Shown here: in pieces, positions 17,740 through 27,759 of the stretch | Position numbering within the stretch: the stretch's first letter is position 1 | Layout of the letters: every line of letters begins with the position of its first letter | NCBI GenBank assembly: GCA_947625905.1 | Contig: CANQQJ010000011.1 | Span: 22,669-86,668 of the forward strand | DNA length: 64,000 nucleotides | Source: an uncultured Clostridia bacterium | GTDB lineage: Bacteria > Bacillota > Clostridia > Monoglobales > Monoglobaceae | Direction of reading: 5' to 3' | Position numbers and translations under genes: made by a program | Notes under the pieces: model-generated | Seen by the model: only the letters and a program-made list of their open reading frames with translations | The model's database searches: none | Told to the model about the DNA's origin: nothing

Positions 17740-20700
17740 ATGAAAGTACGGAAAACCATCTCCGCGTTGGCTGCGGCCGCTATGCTGCTGACCTGCGCTC
17801 CGAACACAGCGGCACTGGCGGCGGCTAACGATAACGCCGAGCCGCAGGCCGATCAGACCGTGACGGAGCAGGCGGCCCAAATCGAGCAGACCGCGCCGGA
17901 ACAGGCAGTTCAGACCGTGACGGAGCAGGCGGCCCAAATCGAGCAGACCGCGCCGGAACAGGCAGTTCAGACCGAGCCCGAGGCGCAGGCCGCGGCGGTA
18001 CTGCCCTATCAGGACACATCCCTCTCTTTTGAGGAAAGAGCGGCCGATCTGGTCGCGCGCATGACCCTTGAGGAAAAAGCGGCGCAGACAGCGGCCAAGA
18101 GCACGCCCGGCATAAGCCGTTTGGGCGTTCACAGCTACTACTACTGGCGCGAGGGCATACACGGCGTTGCCCGTCAGGGAGGCGCTACCAGCTTTCCCGT
18201 CAGCCTCGCCATGTCCAACACATGGGACCCCGCTCTGATGCAGACCGCCATGGACATCACGTCCACCGAGGCGAGAGGCAAAAACAACCGCTATGACCTC
18301 AACTACTGGAACCCGACCATCAACATGGCCCGCGATCCCCGCTGGGGCAGAAACGAGGAAAGCTACGGCGAGGACCCGTATCTGACAGCTCAAATCGGTG
18401 GAGCCGCGGCGCGCGGCATGGAGGGTACGGACGAGAAGTACAAAAAGACTATAACCACCTTAAAGCACTACGCGGCAAACAACTGCGAGGGCGAGCGTCA
18501 GACCGGAACCTCGATCATGAACGAGCGCACCATGCGCGAGTATTATTCGAGAGCGTTCCGCGACATCGTGAAAGATGTCGATCCCGGCGCGATAATGAGC
18601 TCGTATAACGGAACCACACTCTACAGAGACGGCGAGATACTTTCGTCAACAGACGGACAGAAGATCGACTATATCGCATCAAGCGCCAACTCGTACCTCA
18701 TAAACGATCTGCTGCGCAGGACCTACGGCTTCGGCGGATTTGTTGTGGGCGACTGCGGAGCCTGGGACAACGTGTTCGGCAGAGCGCCTCTTAAGCAAAA
18801 GCTCTATCCCGATATGCGCATTGATGATATAACCGCTCCGATGACCGTCGCGAAAATCTTAAACGCCGGTTCCAGTCTTGACTGCAACAGCGGCGGAAAC
18901 GGCACGGCTCAGGTTGCCGCCGCGGTCGAGCAGGGCCTGATCAGCGAGGAAACACTCGACGTTATGGTTTACGAGCTGTTTTTGCAGCGCATGAAAACCG
19001 GCGAGTTTGACGATGGAGCCAAATATCAGGACATCAAGTCGGACGTAGTGGAATCCGACGAGCACGTTGCGGTATCCGAGCAGGCCTCCGAGGAAAGCTG
19101 GGTACTGCTTGAAAACAACGGCATACTGCCTCTTAAAGGCAGCGATGACACAGACAGCTCGCCGTACACTGTCACGGACGCCTCTTTTGGCGCCGACGGC
19201 AAGCTGAACGTGTCGTACTCAAAACTTGACGGCGCGCCCGCAAACGCTAAGATCATGGCGGCTTCATACTCGGCCGCCAATGTTATGACATCATTTGACA
19301 GCGGCACGGCCGACGGCAGCGGCAGTATCAGTCTTAACGTAACGAATCCCAATAACGGCGGAAGCACCAAGGTATTCGTTTGGAACAGCGAGAACAGTAT
19401 CAAACCTCTCGGCTACACATACACAGTCGGAAAGGGATCATCGGGCGGACCCATCAACGTGGCGGTTGTGGGCAACCTCGCGAGCGAGGTCGTTTTGGGC
19501 GACTACTCGGCCGAAAAAGAGAATATGAAATCTCCGCTTATTTCGCCTATAGACGGAATTACCGAGCAGATAAAAGCTATCAATCCCGATTCCGACGTTA
19601 CGCTTTTGGGCAATGTAAAAGACAGCACACCCTTGTTCAATATCAAGAGCATAACTCTGGTAAAGAGCAACGGCAAAACCTCAAACGTTGATTTGTCAAC
19701 CGCCCAGGATGTCCGCGGAATGACAAAAGACGGCAGTATGTTTAAAGACATCACAAAGAGCGCTATGGCATATATCCCGAATGTCAACTTCGCAGATGTT
19801 ACCGAGGTAAGGATAGAAGCGTCATCCACTCCCGGCATGCCTAACGTAACAGTAAGTCTGGGATACGGCAGCGCGTCGCAGCCCGTCGCCAGCGTTCCGA
19901 TCTCGGCAACGCAATCGGGCGAATACGCGACCAACAGCGGCGTTTATAACGGAGCCACCGGCGGTTATACGGGCACTGAAAAACTGTATATCACAATAAG
20001 CGCCAGCGCCGACTTCTCGGTCGATAACTATAGGACTTCTCTTGATGCGGCGGATTACATAATCGCCTATGGCGGAACCACCGAGTCCGACTCCGGAGAG
20101 TCAAACGACAGAGCATCCATTGATCTGCCGTCCACGCAAGGTCATATTCAGCAGCTCTGCGACGCGTATCCCGACAAAACAATTGTCGCTCTGCAATCCG
20201 TGGGACAATTGAACGTGGAGGGCTTTAAAAACAAGTGCGCCGCAATGCTCTGGACATCATACAACGGCCAGAAGCAGGGCGAGGCTCTGGGCAAGGTTCT
20301 GACAGGCGAGGTTGCTCCCTCGGGCAAGCTCTCAACCACATGGTACACCAAAGCCGATCTCGACAAAATGCCGATAGGCTCTCAAAAGCAGAAAATCGAC
20401 GGCGTGGATTACAACTTCACAAATTACGAGCTCTCGTCGGATATCAACAACAAGGACGCCGACTATCCGGGAAGGACCTATCAATATTATAACGGAACCC
20501 CGGTTTATCCGTTCGGCTACGGCAAGAGCTACACCACATTCGAATATTCAAACGTTAAAATCGACAAAGCGTCGGCGGACGCCAACGATATCGTGACGAT
20601 AACCGCCGATGTCAAGAACAGCGGCAGCACGGCGGGCACCGAGGTTGCGCAGCTTTATATCACAGTCCCCGGCGCGGACGGCAAGACTCTGCCCTTAAAG

Positions 20701-23700
20701 CAGCTCAAGGGCTTTGAAAGAGTTACATTAAATCCCGGCGAGACAAAGACCGCGACATTCAGCCTCGATCTTTCGGACGTATTCTTCTTTGACGAGACAA
20801 AGCAGCAGAACTACGTTGTACCCGGCGAATACACCGCGAAAGTCGGCGGCAGCTCGGCGGACGCCGAAAGCCATACCGTGAAGTTTAACGTAAGCGGCGA
20901 CATCGCCGAGACGATCGACAGCGTTTACGCTATCCCCTCGGGCCTTAAAGTATACAGCGTGAACAACGGCGCTGACGCGGCCAACAAAGTTTCGGCAAAC
21001 GCCAGCGTTACGCTCAAGAACGACAAGGTCATCACCGACTTTGGGGCAAACGGCATAACCGTGACATACAAGAGCAGCAACACCGACATTGCCAACGTTG
21101 ACGCAAACGGAAACGTTACGGCGGGCTCAAAGGAAGGCACGGCAATGATCACGGCCGCCGCCTCGAAGGCAAACGGCGGCAGCGCCGAGTATTCTTTCCC
21201 GGTTGTATCGCAGTGCCGCGAGGGCATAAGCGCCGAAAAGAAAGCGGAATATCTGGCTCGTCTCGACGCGGCGTACGAGGCCTGCCCCGAAGTCGCGTAC
21301 ACAGCCGAAGATTACGCCGAACTTAAAGGAATATACACCGACTTCCGCGCAACGCTCGAAAGCGCGCTTCTGGATGACGGTCTTGAAAAGGCTCTCAACG
21401 AAACGATAGCCGCGATACAGGCGATCCCGAGGATCGAGCTTGCCGAGGCATACACCGTCGGCTCGGTGAACCCGAATATTATCTCGGACGGCGAGATCAA
21501 TTATAATGCGGGCGGAATAGGCGTGATCAACGCCGCCGAAACAACAATAAGCGGCACTATCACCGACAACAACCCGGCAGAGTTTGATATGCAGGCCTTA
21601 AACGGCGGAAGCAAAGTGACAAGCTCGCTTATCTGGACGATCGAGAGACTTGACGCCTCGGGCAGAAAGGACCCCGAGATCGACATGAACACCGGCAAGA
21701 TCAAGCTCTACACCAACGGAGTTTACAAGATCACCGCCAGCGATTATCCCAACAAGAAATTCGGCTCGACGACCGTTTACGCCAACCTCCAGATTGAGGG
21801 CGAGAACGCGGACGACGGCGGCGGAGCCAAGCTTGACGACGTGAAGAACGGCGCCTCGAACAACGGTCTCAACGCGGGCAGCACTTCAAACAAATGGATG
21901 AGATTTGACGGCGTTAAACTTGACAGACTGACCGGCATCACCTTCCGCGTTTCCAACAAAGACACGGCAGGAAAGATCAATGTATCGCTTCTTCCCAATT
22001 CCGACTGGACGATCGCAACCGTCGACTCACCCGTAACGGGCGACTGGACAAAATGGCGGGAAGTCAAAGCGGACATAAACCGCTATGAGCTGAACAGACA
22101 AGCGCTTGACGAAAACGGCTGCGGCACGATTTATGTTCAGACAAACGGCGCGAACCTGGATTACATGAAATTTGAATACAACAAAGACACAATTGACCCG
22201 GTTTGCATCGGCAACGGCGCCATAGCCGTGAACACAAGTCTCTCCTCAGGCACAATGACTCTCACGGTCGGCGGCGAGCAAAAGGGAACAGAAGATATCA
22301 CCGCGCCCGGAAAATACACGTTTGGCGGCTTTAAGAATAATGACAGCGTGACTATCATGGTCGGCGGCGAAATCAAGTCGGTAACATATCAAACACCCGC
22401 GCCGAAGGACATCTATGTTTATAACTTCAGCGACAGCATTTATGACAAGTTCTTCACCATATCGGGCGGCATGACCACCGACAACGGTCTCGGAATGTAC
22501 TGCGAAGGCGGCTGGGCGTCAGCCAAAGGAAGCACCTTCAAATACAACAACGTGACATATACATTCACCCGCGCGCTCCAGGGCGGACGCGGACAGGAAG
22601 GCTCACTGCGCGTATACTTCACGCCCGACAGCGACGGCGTTGTTACCGCGGTATTCGGCGCCTCAACCGACAGGCAAATGAATATCACTCAGGACGGCAA
22701 GACCGTGACACAGAACGGTATCGGCAATAACGCGACATCGGTACAGATGAACGTCAAGGCCGGACTTCCGGTCTATGTATACGGCGGCGGCTCCAACAAG
22801 AGCCTGTACGGAGTTCTGTTTGAGCCCGGAAAGACGGTAGTCGAGCCAACTCCGACCCCCGTCCCCACGCCGACAGCCACGCCCGAACCCCTGCCCGACA
22901 TAAACTATAGTCCCACATTTGAGTTTGAGGATTACGAAAAAGAATGGCACACCAGAGCCGATTTCGGCACGAAGGCGGCCGGAACCGGAAAGGTCGTTCA
23001 AAACACCACAAACGGCGACACGTTCTACTACGGCGTAAAAGACATGAATAAACTCGTCGCCATTGACCTCATGTGCGGCACCGAAAGCACCGATACCGTC
23101 ACGATCGACGTATTCGCCGTTGACATGACCGGAACAACCGTTGACAACGCGAAGGCTTCAATGCTCACGGAGCAAAATAAAATCGGATCCGTTAATATAG
23201 TAAAAACCAAAAGTTGGGATACGATGGCTTCGAACATCATTCGTATCAAATCCGGTCTCAGCGGAAGCAAAGGCCTGTTCATAAAAGGCACAACAGCTGG
23301 CAAATATCTCGGCAACTTCGACTGCTTCACCATGATGTATTCAGACGCGGCCGCAAGCAGCGCCGCCGCGCTGACCGCGGAGAACGATCTTGCCGAAATA
23401 AGCGCCCAAGGCAGCGTGGTCACATCTCGGATAAAATCAAGCGGCGAGGTAAACACCATAAATTATAACGAGGAATACGATGACGACGTTACCTTTGAAA
23501 AGCTGATAAATTGGAACGGCATGGTGACCGCTCTTGCGCGGGAAAATAACGCGGACGCTTCAAAGCTGCTGACCAGCGCCATGGGCTCAGTATGGCTCAA
23601 CGCGACACCCGACAGCTACGCCGAAAAGGATGAGGGCGCGCCCTCATCCCCGGTCATCAACGATATAGTATCCGACGGAGATCAGCTCTACGCGGGCTGC

Positions 23701-24135
23701 GACAAGGGATACATGATAACCATGAACCCCTGCTCCAAGTGCTCGACTATCAAAAAGGTTTGCGACTTTGACATCAAGGAGCTTGGCAGCGACGGCGAAA
23801 CGCTTTATCTGAGCGGAGATAGCAAAAACGCCGAGATCTCCATCGCCGACGCGCGGCAGGAGAACATCAAGGCCGACGCGGCCAAAGAGCTTATAGCGGC
23901 GGGCGCTCTCGCGGTCGACGTGAGATCGGCCGAGGAATACGCGGCTGACAGCATAGACGGCTCTCTGAACGTTCCGGTCGACAAGTTCGCCGACTGGCTC
24001 GCCACTCAAAGCGCCGACGAGACGATAATCGTGTACTGCGCATCCGGAAACCGCGCGTCCAAAGCGGCGGAGATCGCCAAAGAGCAAGGCTTTAAGAACA
24101 TCTATAACGCCGGCTCGATAAACGACCTTAAATAA
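17740..24135 (+). CDS. Secreted multimodular GH3 beta-glycosidase (beta-glucosidase/xylosidase-like) with CBM6-like, Big2-like and C-terminal rhodanese domains
   Basis: Signal peptide; GH3 'YYYWREGIHGVARQG', 'RDPRWGRNEESYGEDP', 'GFVVGDCGAWD'; GH3_C 'YPFGYGKSYTTFEYSN'; 'PTPTPVPTPTATPEP' linker; terminal 'ALAVDVRSAEEYAADSIDGSLNVPVDKF...IIVYCASGNRASKAAEIAKEQGFKNIYNAGSI'. Confidence 0.92.
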   Translation: MKVRKTISALAAAAMLLTCAPNTAALAAANDNAEPQADQTVTEQAAQIEQTAPEQAVQTVTEQAAQIEQTAPEQAVQTEPEAQAAAVLPYQDTSLSFEERAADLVARMTLEEKAAQTAAKSTPGISRLGVHSYYYWREGIHGVARQGGATSFPVSLAMSNTWDPALMQTAMDITSTEARGKNNRYDLNYWNPTINMARDPRWGRNEESYGEDPYLTAQIGGAAARGMEGTDEKYKKTITTLKHYAANNCEGERQTGTSIMNERTMREYYSRAFRDIVKDVDPGAIMSSYNGTTLYRDGEILSSTDGQKIDYIASSANSYLINDLLRRTYGFGGFVVGDCGAWDNVFGRAPLKQKLYPDMRIDDITAPMTVAKILNAGSSLDCNSGGNGTAQVAAAVEQGLISEETLDVMVYELFLQRMKTGEFDDGAKYQDIKSDVVESDEHVAVSEQASEESWVLLENNGILPLKGSDDTDSSPYTVTDASFGADGKLNVSYSKLDGAPANAKIMAASYSAANVMTSFDSGTADGSGSISLNVTNPNNGGSTKVFVWNSENSIKPLGYTYTVGKGSSGGPINVAVVGNLASEVVLGDYSAEKENMKSPLISPIDGITEQIKAINPDSDVTLLGNVKDSTPLFNIKSITLVKSNGKTSNVDLSTAQDVRGMTKDGSMFKDITKSAMAYIPNVNFADVTEVRIEASSTPGMPNVTVSLGYGSASQPVASVPISATQSGEYATNSGVYNGATGGYTGTEKLYITISASADFSVDNYRTSLDAADYIIAYGGTTESDSGESNDRASIDLPSTQGHIQQLCDAYPDKTIVALQSVGQLNVEGFKNKCAAMLWTSYNGQKQGEALGKVLTGEVAPSGKLSTTWYTKADLDKMPIGSQKQKIDGVDYNFTNYELSSDINNKDADYPGRTYQYYNGTPVYPFGYGKSYTTFEYSNVKIDKASADANDIVTITADVKNSGSTAGTEVAQLYITVPGADGKTLPLKQLKGFERVTLNPGETKTATFSLDLSDVFFFDETKQQNYVVPGEYTAKVGGSSADAESHTVKFNVSGDIAETIDSVYAIPSGLKVYSVNNGADAANKVSANASVTLKNDKVITDFGANGITVTYKSSNTDIANVDANGNVTAGSKEGTAMITAAASKANGGSAEYSFPVVSQCREGISAEKKAEYLARLDAAYEACPEVAYTAEDYAELKGIYTDFRATLESALLDDGLEKALNETIAAIQAIPRIELAEAYTVGSVNPNIISDGEINYNAGGIGVINAAETTISGTITDNNPAEFDMQALNGGSKVTSSLIWTIERLDASGRKDPEIDMNTGKIKLYTNGVYKITASDYPNKKFGSTTVYANLQIEGENADDGGGAKLDDVKNGASNNGLNAGSTSNKWMRFDGVKLDRLTGITFRVSNKDTAGKINVSLLPNSDWTIATVDSPVTGDWTKWREVKADINRYELNRQALDENGCGTIYVQTNGANLDYMKFEYNKDTIDPVCIGNGAIAVNTSLSSGTMTLTVGGEQKGTEDITAPGKYTFGGFKNNDSVTIMVGGEIKSVTYQTPAPKDIYVYNFSDSIYDKFFTISGGMTTDNGLGMYCEGGWASAKGSTFKYNNVTYTFTRALQGGRGQEGSLRVYFTPDSDGVVTAVFGASTDRQMNITQDGKTVTQNGIGNNATSVQMNVKAGLPVYVYGGGSNKSLYGVLFEPGKTVVEPTPTPVPTPTATPEPLPDINYSPTFEFEDYEKEWHTRADFGTKAAGTGKVVQNTTNGDTFYYGVKDMNKLVAIDLMCGTESTDTVTIDVFAVDMTGTTVDNAKASMLTEQNKIGSVNIVKTKSWDTMASNIIRIKSGLSGSKGLFIKGTTAGKYLGNFDCFTMMYSDAAASSAAALTAENDLAEISAQGSVVTSRIKSSGEVNTINYNEEYDDDVTFEKLINWNGMVTALARENNADASKLLTSAMGSVWLNATPDSYAEKDEGAPSSPVINDIVSDGDQLYAGCDKGYMITMNPCSKCSTIKKVCDFDIKELGSDGETLYLSGDSKNAEISIADARQENIKADAAKELIAAGALAVDVRSAEEYAADSIDGSLNVPVDKFADWLATQSADETIIVYCASGNRASKAAEIAKEQGFKNIYNAGSINDLK
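17854..17967 (+). repeat. Two identical 57-bp in-frame tandem repeats in the N-terminal linker of the GH3 gene
   Basis: 'cagaccgtgacggagcaggcggcccaaatcgagcagaccgcgccggaacaggcagtt' at 17854-17910 and 17911-17967. Confidence 0.95.
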
Positions 24136-24215
24136 AATCGAGGGGCCCCGCCCCTCGGTTCACCCAAACCGAAAAATAATTAAAAAATAATTAATATAAT
24201 TTCTTCCCAATTAAA

Positions 24216-24247
24216 AAGGCCTTCCAATAATTTTTGGAAGGTCTTTT
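24216..24247 (+). terminator. Rho-independent terminator after the GH3 gene
   Basis: GGCCTTCCAA..TTGGAAGGTC stem followed by TTTTG. Confidence 0.6.
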
Positions 24248-24252
24248 GCAAC

Positions 24253-24331
24253 GTAGGGATTAGGGATTAGTAAATAGCGACTAGGGCTCCCCCTCAGTCG
24301 GCTCCGCCGACAGCTCCCCCGAGGGGGCGCC
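24253..24331. repeat. Interspersed composite repeat, modules B + C
   Basis: 'tagggattagggattagtaaatagcgactaggg' followed by 'ctccccctcagtcggctccgccgacagctcccccgagggggcgcc'; related copies at 42466-42600, 61830-61868, 62781-62828. Confidence 0.8.
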
Positions 24332-24335
24332 TATT

Positions 24336-25253
24336 TCATAGACTGATCAGCACATTGGCGAAACCCATTATGAACCCCAGCAGGGCGCCGAGCCACACTA
24401 TTGCGCGGAGCTCTTTTTTCATGACCGAGAACACCAGTTCTTCGAGCATGCGCGCGTCGTAGCCGTTGATCTTGTCCTCGACTATTTTGGCTATATCCAC
24501 GACCGCCAGAATCTTCGGCAGGTCGTTTTCGATCGTCCGCTTGTATAAATCGACCGCCGCCTGCTCGAGCCTCGGCTTATCGCTATCCAGCCTCTCGCCT
24601 ATGGCAGACAGCTTTGTGTCCATGATCCTGTCCACCTCGCCGCCCAGAGCGCTGCCCACTATCTCCTCGGAGTTTTCGGAGACCAGACGGTCTATCGTCT
24701 TGCCGAGAGGCTCGGCCATGCTGTTTATCATGCTGTCGTCCACCATTTTGGCGAATACCGCCTTGAGGCTGCCCGACTCGGCGTATTTGTCGCGGGTCGA
24801 GGTTATCACCTTTTTGGCTATCTCGGTGCCGAAATTGAATTTTGAAAGGCGGTCGTGTATCAGTCCGGTGATGTCGGCGGTCATGCGCGACGCCATGTTG
24901 TCCACAAGCTCCTTGTCAGTCTTTTCGTAGAGCGACTGCCTGAGGGTGTGCTCGCTCTTTTTGAGCCTCTCGATCCCGCCGCCGACAATATTTTTTATGC
25001 CGCCGATGAGCTTATCGGAGAGCAGGGTCTCCCGCAGGGTGGCGCTGCTCAAAAGCTCGCCGCTTATCACCTTGCCGATCGTGCCGGCGATCCTCCCCTT
25101 CTCTTTGGGTATGAGCCCCGGAGTGAAAGGAATCCTGAATTTGCCGATATATTTTGCCTCATAGGGGCGGAGCAGCATTTTTATCGCTATGCTGTTTGTG
25201 ATATATCCGATAATAAGGCCCATGACCGGGCCCGCGATAAGCTGTATATTCAT
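24336..25253 (-). CDS. DUF445 family membrane protein (YheB-like)
   Basis: 'GPVMGLIIGYITNSIAIKMLLRPYEAKYIGKFRIPFTPGLIPKEKGRIA'. Confidence 0.9.
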   Translation of the reverse strand: MNIQLIAGPVMGLIIGYITNSIAIKMLLRPYEAKYIGKFRIPFTPGLIPKEKGRIAGTIGKVISGELLSSATLRETLLSDKLIGGIKNIVGGGIERLKKSEHTLRQSLYEKTDKELVDNMASRMTADITGLIHDRLSKFNFGTEIAKKVITSTRDKYAESGSLKAVFAKMVDDSMINSMAEPLGKTIDRLVSENSEEIVGSALGGEVDRIMDTKLSAIGERLDSDKPRLEQAAVDLYKRTIENDLPKILAVVDIAKIVEDKINGYDARMLEELVFSVMKKELRAIVWLGALLGFIMGFANVLISL

Positions 25254-25392
25254 GGTATCACCTCATATTTTGTGGTTACACCGAGTATTTTACCACAAAA
25301 TATTATGTTTTTCAAGAAAAAATGCTTGCTTTGCAAAAATCCTTATGTTATAATTAAACAAAAAATTAAATTTTAGGCAAGGAGGAAATTTA

Positions 25393-25800
25393 ATGGGTAT
25401 CATTAAGGAATTTAAGGAGTTCATCGCTCAGGGCAACGTTATGGACCTGGCAGTCGGCGTTATCATCGGCGGAGCCTTCAAAACAATTGTTGACTCGCTG
25501 ACAAATGACATCATCTCGCCTATCCTGGGTTTGGTCGGCGGCGTTGACTTCTCGGATCTTTCGCTTAATATCATGGGCGTTGAGCTCAAGTACGGCTCGT
25601 TCATCACCGCGATAATCAACTTCCTGATCATGGCTGTTATCATCTTCTTTATGGTCAAGGCCGTTAACAAGGTCATGAGCCTCGGCAAAAAGAAAGAAGA
25701 AGCCGTTGAGGAAGTCAAGACCAAGGTTTGTCCTTACTGCAAGAGCGAGATCGACAAGGACGCCACAAAGTGTCCCCACTGTACATCCGAAGTTAAATAA
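25393..25800 (+). CDS. mscL: Large-conductance mechanosensitive channel with C-terminal zinc ribbon
   Basis: '[46 protein letters not shown]'; tail '[24 protein letters not shown]'. Confidence 0.93.
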   Translation: MGIIKEFKEFIAQGNVMDLAVGVIIGGAFKTIVDSLTNDIISPILGLVGGVDFSDLSLNIMGVELKYGSFITAIINFLIMAVIIFFMVKAVNKVMSLGKKKEEAVEEVKTKVCPYCKSEIDKDATKCPHCTSEVK

Positions 25801-25807
25801 TTTCATC

Positions 25808-25837
25808 AAAAAACCGCCTTTTAAAAGGCGGTTTTTT
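25808..25837. terminator. Perfect 30-bp palindromic bidirectional terminator after mscL
   Basis: AAAAAACCGCCTTTTAAAAGGCGGTTTTTT. Confidence 0.9.
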
Positions 25838-25860
25838 GCTCAGGCGGATATTATGCCCGT

Positions 25861-25911
25861 TTTTGCCTCCGTCAGGCTTCGCCTGACACCTCCTCCCGGG
25901 AGGAGGCAAAA
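25861..25911. repeat. Nested-palindrome repeat (module A-related)
   Basis: Outer arms TTTTGCCTCC/GGAGGCAAAA enclosing GTCAGGC-TTC-GCCTGAC and CCTCCTCCCGGGAGGAGG. Confidence 0.75.
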
Positions 25912-25936
25912 TAGTGCCACTCTTTTTTGATTTAAA

Positions 25937-26308
25937 TCATTTCATGGTCTTGGCGGCCTCCAAAGCCTGGTCGAGCCAGAACATGCCGATGTCGAATGCT
26001 CTGTAGAGCCCGTCGCGCTCGGCCTGGCGCATCAGCTTTGACGCTTTGCCCTCGTTGGTTTTGAGTTCGATTATCACCCGCTTTGAAACGGTCAGATCAT
26101 CGAGTTCCTCGTTGTCCTCAAGACGGAAACACGCGATATACGGATCGTCGGCGTTTCCGTAGCGGATCTCGTTGCCGACTCTCACCAGCTTTTTGCCCTT
26201 GTACTCCAGGTACTCGTTTCCGGTCATGGCTATTTTCTTTTTGGGCGCCGCCTTTTTTTTCGGCTTGGGAGCCGCCGCGTTAGCGTCATTTTTGGTGTTT
26301 TCAGCCAT
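25937..26308 (-). CDS. Hypothetical protein with Lys/Ala/Pro-rich N-terminus
   Basis: Plausible 123-aa ORF 'MAENTKNDANAAAPKPKKKAAPKKKIAMTGNEYLEYKGKKLVRVGNEIRYGNADDPYIACF...'; in a same-strand run with purA. Confidence 0.7.
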   Translation of the reverse strand: MAENTKNDANAAAPKPKKKAAPKKKIAMTGNEYLEYKGKKLVRVGNEIRYGNADDPYIACFRLEDNEELDDLTVSKRVIIELKTNEGKASKLMRQAERDGLYRAFDIGMFWLDQALEAAKTMK

Positions 26309-26353
26309 AATTCGAACCTGCCTTTCTCACTGTGTATTTTCAGTTCGTATTTC

Positions 26354-27631
<1,278 letters not shown>

Positions 27632-27759
27632 TCACTCCTTTTTTAAACACACCTATATATATTACCACAGAAACGCGGCAAATGCAAGAAATTTTTCTTG
27701 ATTTGCCGCTTTATGTTAAAAATAATTTTGTCCGCGTATAAAAAGCGCCGCTCCTTTGG

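Noticed and set aside
22800-22900. Pro/Thr repeat 'PTPTPVPTPTATPEPLP' considered as a separate feature
   Set aside because: Ordinary interdomain linker in secreted CAZymes.
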